Positions 51,406 to 60,179 of a DNA stretch of 64,000 nt are shown here, piece after piece. Location of the stretch: NCBI RefSeq assembly GCF_003591005.1, contig NZ_QYYD01000009.1, forward strand, positions 62,001 through 126,000. The letters run 5' to 3'. Source of the DNA: Rhodopseudomonas palustris (GTDB lineage: Bacteria; Pseudomonadota; Alphaproteobacteria; Rhizobiales; Xanthobacteraceae). Each line of letters starts with the position of its first letter. The first letter of the stretch is position 1. The notes beneath the pieces are model-generated. The model had not been told where the DNA came from. It saw nothing but the letters and a program-made list of their open reading frames with translations, and did no database searches. A program made the position numbers and the translations under genes.

Positions 51406-52446
51406 ATGCAGCTCGGCATGGTCGGCCTCGGACGCATGGGCGGCAACATCGTTCGCCGTCTCCTGAAGGATGGCCACCACGGCGTGGTGTATGACCGGGA
51501 TCCTGCTGCGGTCGAAGCGCTGGTCGAGGACGGCGCAACCGGCGCCGGCAGCCTCGAGGATCTCGTCGGCAAGCTCGACGCGCCGCGCACGGTGTGGGTG
51601 ATGCTACCGGCCGGCCACATCACCGAAACGACGATCGATCAGCTCGGCAAGCTGCTCAGCCCCGACGACGTCATCATCGATGGCGGCAACACCTTCTGGC
51701 AGGACGACATCCGCCGCGCCAAAACGCTGCGCGAAAAATCGATCGCCTATGTGGACGTCGGCACCTCCGGCGGCATCTGGGGCTTCGAGCGCGGCTACTG
51801 CATGATGATCGGCGGCGACAAAAAGGTCGTCGATCGCCTTGATCCGATCTTCGCGACGCTGGCGCCGGGCATTGGTGATATTACGCGCACGCCCGGACGC
51901 GAGAACCGCGATCCGCGGGTCGAACAGGGCTACATCCACGCCGGCCCGGTCGGCGCCGGCCACTTCGTCAAGATGGTCCATAACGGCATCGAATACGGCC
52001 TGATGCAGGCCTATGCCGAAGGCTTCGACATTCTCAAGAACGCCAATATCGACGCGCTGCCGAGCGAGCATCGCTTCGATCTGGATATCGCCGACATCGC
52101 CGAAGTCTGGCGCCGCGGCAGCGTGATCCCGTCCTGGCTGCTCGACCTCACCGCCTCGGCGCTGGCGCGCAATGCAGAGCTGGATAGTTATTCCGGCTTC
52201 GTCGAGGATTCCGGCGAAGGCCGCTGGACCATCAACGCCGCGATCGACGAGGCCGTGCCGGCCGAGGTGCTGACCTCAGCACTGTTCGCCCGCTTCCGCT
52301 CCCGCAAGGAACACACCTTCTCCGAGCGTATTCTTTCGGCGATGCGCGCGGGCTTCGGCGGCCATAAGGAGCCGCAACAGCACCCCGACGCTGCTCATCA
52401 GGCTGCCCCGCAACAGAAGATGAAACCGAAATCGGAGAACGTGTGA
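51406..52446 (+). CDS. gnd: 6-phosphogluconate dehydrogenase (decarboxylating), short form
   Basis: A 346-residue enzyme, the shorter Gnd type, producing ribulose-5-phosphate, CO2 and reduced cofactor. Seen: [14 protein letters not shown] (cofactor fold, residues 4-17), [13 protein letters not shown], the active-site GTSGGIWGF and the catalytic-Lys region [16 protein letters not shown] precedes ATG 51406; the open frame from 51376 lacks a site. Overlaps zwf by 4 bp (GTGA). Confidence 0.93.
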   Translation: MQLGMVGLGRMGGNIVRRLLKDGHHGVVYDRDPAAVEALVEDGATGAGSLEDLVGKLDAPRTVWVMLPAGHITETTIDQLGKLLSPDDVIIDGGNTFWQDDIRRAKTLREKSIAYVDVGTSGGIWGFERGYCMMIGGDKKVVDRLDPIFATLAPGIGDITRTPGRENRDPRVEQGYIHAGPVGAGHFVKMVHNGIEYGLMQAYAEGFDILKNANIDALPSEHRFDLDIADIAEVWRRGSVIPSWLLDLTASALARNAELDSYSGFVEDSGEGRWTINAAIDEAVPAEVLTSALFARFRSRKEHTFSERILSAMRAGFGGHKEPQQHPDAAHQAAPQQKMKPKSENV

Positions 52447-53954
52447 CCAGCCAGCCCAACGCGCAGATCCCGGACGGCTGCGCCTTCGTCATCTTCGGCG
52501 TCACCGGCGATCTGACCCATCGTCTGGTGATCCCGGCTCTGTACAATCTCGCGGAGGCCAATCTGCTTCCGGAGAAATTCTGCGTCGTGGGCATCACCCG
52601 CAAGGAGATGTCGAGCGAGGATTTGCGCGCCAGCCTGCTGGAGGGCCTGAAGAAATTCGCGACGCGCCCGGTCAAGGACGATATCGCCGAAAAGCTGCTG
52701 TATTGCGTCACGGCGGTGAGCGCCGATCCGTCCGATCCGGCCTCCTTCGACAGGCTGCGCGAGCGACTGGAAAAGCTCGAAGCCAATCGTAACACCGGCG
52801 GCAATCGCCTGTTCTATCTGGCGACGCCGCCCGATGCGTTCGCGCCCATCTCCACCGAACTCGGCCGCACCGGCCTTCTGAAGGAAGAACGCGGCGCCTG
52901 GCGGCGGCTGGTGGTCGAGAAGCCGTTCGGCACCGACCTCGCCTCCGCCAAGGCCCTGAACGATCATCTGCTCAGCATCGTCAGCGAACACTCGCTGTAC
53001 CGGATCGATCACTATCTCGGCAAGGAGACGGTGCAGAACATCCTGGTGCTGCGCTTCTCCAATGGCATGTTCGAGCCGATCTGGAATCGCGAGCATATCG
53101 ACCACGTCCAGATCACGGTCAATGAAAAGCTCGGCGTCGAGCATCGCGGCAGCTTCTACGACAAGACCGGCGCGCTGCGCGACATGGTGCCGAACCACCT
53201 GTTCCAGTTGTTGTCGCTGGTGGCGATGGAGCCGCCGTCGCACTTCAATGCGCATTCCGTCCGCTCAGCGAAGGCAGAAGTGCTCGCCGCGATTCAGCCG
53301 CAGAGCGAAGAAGAAGCGCTGCGCAATTCGGTGCGCGGGCAGTACACCGCCGGCAAGGTCGACGACATCGAGATCGGTGACTATCGTGCGGTCAAGGACG
53401 TCGATCCCGCCAGCACGACCGAAACCTACGTGGCGCTGAAACTGACCATCGACAATTGGCGGTGGGCCGGCGTGCCGTTCTACCTGCGCACCGGCAAGGC
53501 GCTCGGCGCCAAGCGCACCGAGGTCGCGATCAAGTTCAAGCAGGCGCCGTTTGCGATGTTCCGCTGCACGCCGGTCGAGGAACTGTCGCAGAACTTTCTG
53601 GTCATCGGCATCGAGCCGGTCGAAGGCATCGCGCTGCAGTTCAACACCAAAATTCCCGGCCCGACGATCGCAATCGACGGCGTCGAAATGACGTTCCGCT
53701 ACAAGGATTACTTCAAGGTCGCGCCGAGCAACGGCTACGAGACGCTGCTGCACGATTGCATGATCGGCGACAACATCCTGTTCCAGCGCGCCGACGGCGT
53801 CGAGGCCGGGTGGCAGGCGGTGCAGCCGTTCCTCGATGCCTGGCAGAAGGCGGGCGCCGAAGGGCTGGAACCCTATCCGGCCGGCAGCCATGGCCCTGAA
53901 GCGGCCGACGCTCTCCTGAAACGCGACGGCCGTAGCTGGCGGGAGCCGAAGTAG
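52443..53954 (+). CDS. zwf: Glucose-6-phosphate 1-dehydrogenase
   Basis: A 503-residue enzyme that oxidises glucose-6-phosphate to 6-phosphogluconolactone. Active-site motif RIDHYLGKE starts at R187 (H190, K194); the cofactor motif near the N-terminus reads [13 protein letters not shown] start at 52443 overlaps the gnd stop, and its stop overlaps the pgl start by one base, so gnd-zwf-pgl are translationally coupled. Confidence 0.95.
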   Translation: MTSQPNAQIPDGCAFVIFGVTGDLTHRLVIPALYNLAEANLLPEKFCVVGITRKEMSSEDLRASLLEGLKKFATRPVKDDIAEKLLYCVTAVSADPSDPASFDRLRERLEKLEANRNTGGNRLFYLATPPDAFAPISTELGRTGLLKEERGAWRRLVVEKPFGTDLASAKALNDHLLSIVSEHSLYRIDHYLGKETVQNILVLRFSNGMFEPIWNREHIDHVQITVNEKLGVEHRGSFYDKTGALRDMVPNHLFQLLSLVAMEPPSHFNAHSVRSAKAEVLAAIQPQSEEEALRNSVRGQYTAGKVDDIEIGDYRAVKDVDPASTTETYVALKLTIDNWRWAGVPFYLRTGKALGAKRTEVAIKFKQAPFAMFRCTPVEELSQNFLVIGIEPVEGIALQFNTKIPGPTIAIDGVEMTFRYKDYFKVAPSNGYETLLHDCMIGDNILFQRADGVEAGWQAVQPFLDAWQKAGAEGLEPYPAGSHGPEAADALLKRDGRSWREPK

Positions 53955-54697
53955 TGCAAGTCGGAGATCGCCAAATCGTCGTTGCTGCCGATGCCGAAGC
54001 CTTGGCGCGGCTCGCGGCGCAGCGCTTGATCGCGCGCATCGCCCTGCACCACGATCGCCCGGCGATCTGCCTCACCGGCGGCTCCGGTCCGCAGCGGATG
54101 TTCGCACTGCTGGCGGCCGAATTCGAAGACCGGATTCCGTGGGCGCACGTCCATTGGTTCATCAGCGACGAGCGCGTGGTGTCGTTCGACGATCCGCTCA
54201 GCAATATGGGGACCGTAAAGCGCGTGCTCCTCGACGGCCGCGCGCCTTCCGCAAATGTCCACGCCATCCCTGCCAGCAACGGCGCCGATCCGGACGAGGT
54301 CGCGCGGCAATACGAGCGGGAGCTGCAGGAGTTCTACGGGGCCACGACGCTGGATCCCGCGCGGCCGTTGTTCGATCTCGTGCTCGGCGGCGTCGGCCCG
54401 GATGGCCACACCGCCTCGCTGTTTCCCGGCTGGCCGCAGCTCGTGATCCGTGACCGCTGGGTCGCCGGCGTCGACAAGGCGCATGTCGAGCCATTCGTGC
54501 CGCGCGTCACCCTCACCTTCCCGGCGCTCGCCTCCTGCACCGAGATGCTGTTTCTTGTGCACGGCGCCGCCAAGCGTGGCATCGTCGAGCGGATTTTCGC
54601 CGGCGAAGATTTGCCGGCCGGCCGGGCGCGGTCGAACGGCGAAACCGTCTGGCTGATCAGCGAGGACGCGCTGCCGGAGAGCCTGCGTGACCGCTGA
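53954..54697 (+). CDS. pgl: 6-phosphogluconolactonase
   Basis: A 247-residue DevB/Pgl-type lactonase. Seen: ICLTGGSGPQRMF, VHWFISDERVV, and the catalytic LGGVGPDGHTASLFPG. It hydrolyses the zwf product to 6-phosphogluconate. GTG 53954 overlaps the zwf stop (TAGTG), and its end overlaps gntK by 11 bp. Full length. Confidence 0.93.
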   Translation: MQVGDRQIVVAADAEALARLAAQRLIARIALHHDRPAICLTGGSGPQRMFALLAAEFEDRIPWAHVHWFISDERVVSFDDPLSNMGTVKRVLLDGRAPSANVHAIPASNGADPDEVARQYERELQEFYGATTLDPARPLFDLVLGGVGPDGHTASLFPGWPQLVIRDRWVAGVDKAHVEPFVPRVTLTFPALASCTEMLFLVHGAAKRGIVERIFAGEDLPAGRARSNGETVWLISEDALPESLRDR

Positions 54698-55229
54698 CGA
54701 AGCCCCGCGGGCCCTGATCGTGATGGGCGTGTCGGGCTCCGGCAAGACGTCGGTCGGCAAAGCGCTCGCCGAACGGCTCGGCTGGAGCTACGAAGACGCC
54801 GACGACTTCCATCCCCCCGCCAACGTCGCGAAGATGAGCGCCGGACATCCGCTCAACGACGACGATCGCTGGCCATGGCTGCGCGCCATTGCGGCCGAAA
54901 TCGACAAGGTTGCGGATGGCGGAGGCCGGGTCGTGTTCGGCTGCTCGGCTCTGAAGCGCAGCTATCGCGACGTCCTGGTGCACGGCCGCGCCGATACCCG
55001 CATCGTTTATCTGGACGGCAGCCGGGAGACGATCGCCGCCCGCATCGCGGCGCGCCATCATCACTTCATGCCGCCTGGTTTGCTCGACAGCCAATTCGCC
55101 ACGCTGGAGCCTCCGGGCGCGGACGAGCAGCCGATCGTGGTCGGCATCGACAACACGATTGAACAGATCGTCGACGGTATCGTTGCTCAACTCCCCGTTG
55201 CTGCAGCGCCCCGAGACGTCGCGGAGTAA
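54687..55229 (+). CDS. gntK: Gluconokinase
   Basis: A 180-residue P-loop kinase of the GntK family: GVSGSGKT (15-22), the substrate-binding YEDADDFHPPANVAKM and GCSALKRSYRD. It phosphorylates gluconate, giving a second entry to 6-phosphogluconate. GTG 54687 overlaps pgl by 11 bp, so it is coupled to the dehydrogenase genes. Confidence 0.92.
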   Translation: MTADEAPRALIVMGVSGSGKTSVGKALAERLGWSYEDADDFHPPANVAKMSAGHPLNDDDRWPWLRAIAAEIDKVADGGGRVVFGCSALKRSYRDVLVHGRADTRIVYLDGSRETIAARIAARHHHFMPPGLLDSQFATLEPPGADEQPIVVGIDNTIEQIVDGIVAQLPVAAAPRDVAE

Positions 55230-55234
55230 TCGAC

Positions 55235-56047
55235 ATGTCCCGCATCCGCCTGGTCGTTTCCGACGTCGACGGCACCCTCGTCACCTCCGACAAGCGCCTC
55301 ACCGACGGCGCTCGCGCCGCGGTGGCGAAGCTGCAAGACGCCGGCATCGGCTTCACGCTGACCAGCAGCCGGCCGCCGGTCGGGATGCGGATGTTCAGCG
55401 AGCCGCTCCGCATCGACCTGCCGATGGGGCCGTTCAACGGCAGTTCGATCGTCGATCCGTCGCTTGCAGTAATCGAGCAGCATCTCATTCCCGCCGACGC
55501 GGCCGCCAGGAGCATCGCGCTACTCGAGCGCCGCGGCGTCGATATCTGGCTGTTCAGCAACGACAACTGGTACATCCGCCGCGACGACGGCAAATACGTG
55601 CCGCACGAGCAGCGCACCATTCAATTCGATCCGACGCAGATCGACGATTTCACCCCATTGCTGCAGAAGGCGTGCAAGATCGTCGGCGCCAGCGCGGACT
55701 TCCCGCTGCTCGAACGTTGCGAAACCGAACTCCAGGGCGAACTCGGCGACAGCGCCCTCGCCGTCCGCTCGCAGGATTACTATCTCGACGTCACGCCGCC
55801 GGGCCAGAACAAGGGCACTTTCGTGCAGGCGATGTCGAAGCGGCTCAACATTCCGACAGAGGCTATCGCGACCCTCGGCGACATGCAGAACGATCTGCCG
55901 ATGTTCAAGGTCAGCGGCCTGCCGATCGCGATGGGCAACGCGTCGGACAGCGTCAAGCGACACGCTGCTCACGTCACCAAGAGCAACGAGGACGACGGCT
56001 TCGCCGCCGCGATCGATTTCATCCTCGGGCGCAATGCGGAAAGTTAG
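55235..56047 (+). CDS. HAD superfamily Cof-type sugar phosphatase
   Basis: A 270-residue HAD hydrolase of the Cof/type IIB group. Motif I is DVDGTLVTSD (about 8-17, nucleophile D8); motif IV is TLGDMQNDLPMF. Such enzymes dephosphorylate sugar phosphates or other metabolites. It starts 5 bases after gntK, so it belongs to the same transcript and may act as a sugar-phosphate relief valve (inference). Confidence 0.88.
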   Translation: MSRIRLVVSDVDGTLVTSDKRLTDGARAAVAKLQDAGIGFTLTSSRPPVGMRMFSEPLRIDLPMGPFNGSSIVDPSLAVIEQHLIPADAAARSIALLERRGVDIWLFSNDNWYIRRDDGKYVPHEQRTIQFDPTQIDDFTPLLQKACKIVGASADFPLLERCETELQGELGDSALAVRSQDYYLDVTPPGQNKGTFVQAMSKRLNIPTEAIATLGDMQNDLPMFKVSGLPIAMGNASDSVKRHAAHVTKSNEDDGFAAAIDFILGRNAES

Positions 56048-56082
56048 AGCTGGTCGACTTCGCTTAGTTTGCTCACAAACTT

Positions 56083-56172
56083 CGTCATGGCCGGGCTTGT
56101 CCCGGCCATCCACGCCTTTCCCGCATTTCCGTCAGCAAGGCGTGGATGCCCGGCACGAGGCCGGGCATGACG
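56083..56172. repeat. 90-bp composite palindromic repeat, family A copy 3
   Basis: Bounded by CGTCATGG and GCATGACG, with inner GGCCGGGCTTGTCCCGGCC and the AAGGCGTGGATGCCCGGCAC arm. Lies between the convergent Cof phosphatase and GH15 genes. Confidence 0.85.
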
Positions 56173-56224
56173 CGGGGAGGCTGCCAGGACGACGACCGAA
56201 TTGTTGCAGCGTCGTGGAGCCGCA

Positions 56225-58036
56225 TCACCGCGAGCGTTGCATTGCCGGCTTGCCGGTCTCGCTCATCGCGGTGCAGAGGTTGTCGGCGGTGACGATCAGC
56301 GCGATGTGGGTGAGGGCCTGCGGGAAGTTGCCGGTCTGGCGGCCTGCGTCCGGATCGTATTCTTCGGCCAGCAAGCCGACATCGTTGGCGACGCTCACCA
56401 CGCGCTCGAACAGCTCTTTGGCCTTGTCGAGTTCGCCGGTCAGCACATAGGCATCGGCGAGCCACAGGCTGCAGGCGAGAAACGCGCCTTCGACCGGCAG
56501 CGGCTCGTCGGGCGTCTCGCGCGGATCGTGGCGCAGGACGAAGCCGCGGTGCATCAGACGCTTTTCGATCGCCGCAATGGTGCCGAGCACGCGCGGATCC
56601 TGCGGTGGCAAAAAGCCGACCGCCGGCAGCAGCAGCACGCTGGCGTCGAGCATCTTCGATCCGTAATGCTCCACGAACGCATTCTGCTCGTCATCGAACC
56701 CGTTGGCGCAAACGTCGCGGTGGATCTCGTCACGCAGCGCACGCCACTTCTCCACCGGCGCCTTCAGCCCGAATTTTTCGGAGCTTTTGATGCCGCGGTC
56801 GAACGCAACCCAGCACATCACCTTGGAGAACACGTAGTGTTTTCCGGCGCCGCGGCGCTCCCAGATGCCGCTGTCGGGTTGGTCCCAGATCTCGGCCAGA
56901 TGCTCGATCACGGCGCGTTCCATCGACCAGGTGTCGCCGTCGAGTTCGAGCCCGGCGACGCGCCATTGGTGAAATGCGTCGATCAGCTCGCCATAGACGT
57001 CGAGCTGCAGCTGGCCGTGGGCGGCGTTGCCGATCCGCACCGGCTGCGCGCCCTCGTAGCCCGGCAGCCAATCGGCCTGCCACTCCAGCAGGCGGCGATT
57101 GCCGTAGATCGAGTACATGATCTGCATTTCGGCGGGTGCGCCGGCTGCGGCACGCATCAGCCAGCGATGCCAGTCCGACGCTTCCGCGGTGTAGCCGTTG
57201 TTCATCAACGCGAACAACGTAAAGGTCGCGTCGCGCAGCCAACAGAACCGGTAGTCCCAATTGCGCGCGCCGCCGAGCTTCTCCGGCAGCGACGTGGTCG
57301 GCGCCGCGACGATGCCGCCGCTCGGCTGGAAGATCAAACCTTTCAGGGTGATCAGCGAGCGCATCACCAGATCGCGGTGCTCGCCCTGATAGGTGCAATG
57401 CCCGGCCCATTCGGCCCAGAACGCTTCGGTGTCGCGCAGCGCATCGAACGCGTCGATCGGTTTCGGCACGGGCAGATGCGACGGCCCGTAGCTCATCACG
57501 AACGGGATGGTCTCGCCTTCTCCGACCGAGAAATCCGCGACCGTGGTCATCGCCTCGCCGTGGGTCAGGATCGGCGACCGCAGCACGGCCATGTCGGGGC
57601 CGCAGATCGCGAGCAGCTCCTGCGGACCTTCGCCGCGCTTGACCCACGGGATGTTCACGCCGAAGCCAAAGCGCAGCACCATGTGCATCCGCATCTCGAC
57701 GCGGCCGCTCTCGCCGCGCACCAGCCGGACTACATCCGACGCCTTGCCGCGCGGCGGCATGAAGTCGGTCAGCGTGACGACGCCGCTTTCGGTTTCGAAC
57801 CGCGTCTCGAGGATCAGGCTGTCGCCGCGGTAACGCCGCGACGTGCTGGTGATGGTGTGCTTCGGACTGATCTGCCAGTGGCCATTGCGATCGTCGCCGA
57901 GCAGCGAGGCGAAGCAGGCGTCGGAATCGAAATACGGCCAGCACAGCCAATCCATCGAGCCGTCACGCCCGACCAGAGCGGCGGTTTCGCAATCGCCGAT
58001 CAGGGCGTAGTCTTCGATCCTACCCGGCAACGGCAT
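56225..58036 (-). CDS. Glycoside hydrolase family 15 protein (glucosidase or trehalase)
   Basis: A 603-residue GH15 enzyme: an N-terminal beta-sandwich (about 1-215, DYALIGDCETAALVGRDGSMDW in two parts) and an (alpha/alpha)6 catalytic barrel with NWDYRFCWLRDATFTL, the first catalytic Glu in SGIWERRG and the second near GLLAEEYDP. Bacterial members of this type are glucan 1,4-alpha-glucosidases or trehalases. It overlaps malQ, upstream on the same strand, by 17 bp, which ties it to alpha-glucan or trehalose turnover. No signal peptide. Confidence 0.9.
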   Translation of the reverse strand: MPLPGRIEDYALIGDCETAALVGRDGSMDWLCWPYFDSDACFASLLGDDRNGHWQISPKHTITSTSRRYRGDSLILETRFETESGVVTLTDFMPPRGKASDVVRLVRGESGRVEMRMHMVLRFGFGVNIPWVKRGEGPQELLAICGPDMAVLRSPILTHGEAMTTVADFSVGEGETIPFVMSYGPSHLPVPKPIDAFDALRDTEAFWAEWAGHCTYQGEHRDLVMRSLITLKGLIFQPSGGIVAAPTTSLPEKLGGARNWDYRFCWLRDATFTLFALMNNGYTAEASDWHRWLMRAAAGAPAEMQIMYSIYGNRRLLEWQADWLPGYEGAQPVRIGNAAHGQLQLDVYGELIDAFHQWRVAGLELDGDTWSMERAVIEHLAEIWDQPDSGIWERRGAGKHYVFSKVMCWVAFDRGIKSSEKFGLKAPVEKWRALRDEIHRDVCANGFDDEQNAFVEHYGSKMLDASVLLLPAVGFLPPQDPRVLGTIAAIEKRLMHRGFVLRHDPRETPDEPLPVEGAFLACSLWLADAYVLTGELDKAKELFERVVSVANDVGLLAEEYDPDAGRQTGNFPQALTHIALIVTADNLCTAMSETGKPAMQRSR

Positions 58037-59993
58037 TCACCTTGGGTCGGCGCTCCGAGGTTGCGGCGACCAACGCCTGCCTGTTGATCATGGAAACGAT
58101 CTCGTCGAGCGCCGTCGGCAGGCGGCGGCGCCAGTTCGGATGCTCGTACACCGTGCCCGGTACGTTGGGCTGGTCGATCACGCCGAGCAGATCTTCCAGC
58201 GAGATCGCCAGCAGCCGCGACGGCGTGCGCGACAGGAAGGTCAGCACCGCATAGATATCCTCGTGCTGAATGCCCTGCTGCCGCAGCACGTCTCCCAGCA
58301 TGTGCAGCGCATGCCGCCGCGCGTCGTCGCTCTCGCCCGGATCGACGCCGATCGAGCGCTTGAACTGCAGATCGGCGAAGCTGCGCCAACCCGAATAGGT
58401 GGCGAGATCGTGGGTGTTGAAGGTCACCAGCGCCTCGGGCAGGTAATGGTCGATGCCGTAGAACCAGCCCTGATGATAATCACGTTCGAACATCATCACG
58501 CGATACGACCAGATGCCCCAGTCGGCGAGACGCTCGCGGAAGCCTTCCGGCACGGTGCCGAGATCCTCGCCGATCACCACGCAGCGATGGGCGACGCTTT
58601 CCTGCGCCGTGACCGCCAGCAGCGCGTCGAACGGCATGGTCACATAGACGCCGCTGTTGGCGGCGTAGCCGTGCGGCACCAAGTAGAGCCGGTTGAGCCC
58701 GAGCACATGATCGAGCCGGATCGCGCCGGCGTAGCGCATCGACGCGCGGAGCATGTCGCGGAACGGTGTAAAGCCGGTCAGCTCCAGCCCCGCCGCATTG
58801 AAGCCGGCCAGGCCCCAATTCTGCCCCGCCGAGTTGAGCTGATCCGGCGGCGCGCCGACCGACAGATGCCGCGAAATCGCAACCTGCTCGTTCCAGGCGT
58901 CGAAGCCGTCGCTCTGCACGCCGACCGCGACGTCGAGATACAGGCCGACGTCCATGCCGCGCGATGCCGCCAGATCGTGGCAGGCGCGCAGCTGATCGTC
59001 CGCGCACCATTGCACATACTCGACGAACTCGATGTCGGCGCCGTCAGCGCTGGCGCGCAGCTCCGCACAGCGCGCATTGTCGGGATGCCGCCACTCCGCC
59101 GGCCATTCCCACCACGGCTTGCCGAACTTGTGGCGCAGCGCCTCGAAACAGGCGAACCGCGTCAGCAGCGGAGCGCGCTCGCGGCGAAAGGCGTCGAACG
59201 CCGCGCGGCGCGGCGAACCGGGCGCCGCGCGGAAGGCCTCATAGGCGACGCGCAGCGCGCGCCATTTCAGGTCGGCGACGGCGTGGTAATCGATCAGCTC
59301 GGCATCGCGCAGCAGCGCCGCCGCCTGCTCCGCCCCAGGCAGCTGGTCGTGGCTGAACTCGGGAAGAGCTTCGACGTCGACATAGAGCGGATTCAAGAAC
59401 AACCGACTGTTCGGCGAATAGGGACTGCAGTCGCCCGGCCGGTCGTCGAACAGCGCATGCAGCGGATTTAGTCCGACGCCGCCCGCGCCCAAGCCCGCGG
59501 CGATCTCGATCAGCCGCGCCAGATCGGTGAAGTCGCCGATTCCCCAGTTGCGGGCCGAGCGCAGCCCATACAGCTGCGCGGCAACGATCCACGATCGCTC
59601 GAAGCTGCCGCGATAGGCCGCAGCCGGCGACACCAGCAGCGGCGCCGTCTCGGTTCGGCCGTCGGCGTCGGCAAGCCGTAGGCGGTAATCGCCTGCCGCC
59701 AAGTCTGCAGGCAGATCGACCTTGCCATCAAGCGCCGTGCCGGACGCCAGCGTGTTGGCGCCTGCGACAATTTCCCATGCAACCGGGCCGGAAACGCCGG
59801 CGCCGAGCAGCGGCCGCGCGCCGTCGCCTTGGCGCAGCACGGCGGCGTGGTCCAGAAGCTTATGTGAGGCCCGCGCCGGCATGGCGTCGAGAATGATCTG
59901 GAGCGCCGCCGGGGGGGTGACGTGGCGCTGCCCCTGACCATCGAAAAACTCGGTCTGGATGCCGAGCTCAGCCGCTTTGGTAAACAAATCCAT
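58020..59993 (-). CDS. malQ: 4-alpha-glucanotransferase (amylomaltase)
   Basis: A 657-residue GH77 enzyme that transfers glucan segments between maltodextrins. Seen: the nucleophile Asp in IRLDHVLGL, acid/base Glu in VIGEDLGTVP and the third carboxylate in FNTHDLATYSG, plus an N-terminal domain (about 1-140) as in the E. coli-type MalQ. ATG 59993 is at the conserved start; ATG 60065 would add 24 unrelated residues. It overlaps the GH15 gene by 17 bp and is divergent from glgE. Confidence 0.93.
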   Translation of the reverse strand: MDLFTKAAELGIQTEFFDGQGQRHVTPPAALQIILDAMPARASHKLLDHAAVLRQGDGARPLLGAGVSGPVAWEIVAGANTLASGTALDGKVDLPADLAAGDYRLRLADADGRTETAPLLVSPAAAYRGSFERSWIVAAQLYGLRSARNWGIGDFTDLARLIEIAAGLGAGGVGLNPLHALFDDRPGDCSPYSPNSRLFLNPLYVDVEALPEFSHDQLPGAEQAAALLRDAELIDYHAVADLKWRALRVAYEAFRAAPGSPRRAAFDAFRRERAPLLTRFACFEALRHKFGKPWWEWPAEWRHPDNARCAELRASADGADIEFVEYVQWCADDQLRACHDLAASRGMDVGLYLDVAVGVQSDGFDAWNEQVAISRHLSVGAPPDQLNSAGQNWGLAGFNAAGLELTGFTPFRDMLRASMRYAGAIRLDHVLGLNRLYLVPHGYAANSGVYVTMPFDALLAVTAQESVAHRCVVIGEDLGTVPEGFRERLADWGIWSYRVMMFERDYHQGWFYGIDHYLPEALVTFNTHDLATYSGWRSFADLQFKRSIGVDPGESDDARRHALHMLGDVLRQQGIQHEDIYAVLTFLSRTPSRLLAISLEDLLGVIDQPNVPGTVYEHPNWRRRLPTALDEIVSMINRQALVAATSERRPKVNAVAG

Positions 59994-60179
59994 CAGGCAC
60001 GCTGTCTCAAGGCAGCACGGGGAGCGCCGCGAATCCGTCATTGGGAACAGGATAGTCGTCTGCAACGCGATTGCGTAGGGTCGGTTCCCGGAACCTTGGC
60101 GTTCCAGAAGCTTTGTAACCGGACGACGGCCCGTTGATCGTTTCCAGGGGATGGGACGCCAGTCCTATACGGCATCACC

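Noticed and set aside
56201-58087. A 628-codon plus-strand open frame over the GH15 gene
   Set aside because: Antisense shadow of a well-supported GH15 enzyme; no family motif and a His/Arg-rich composition.
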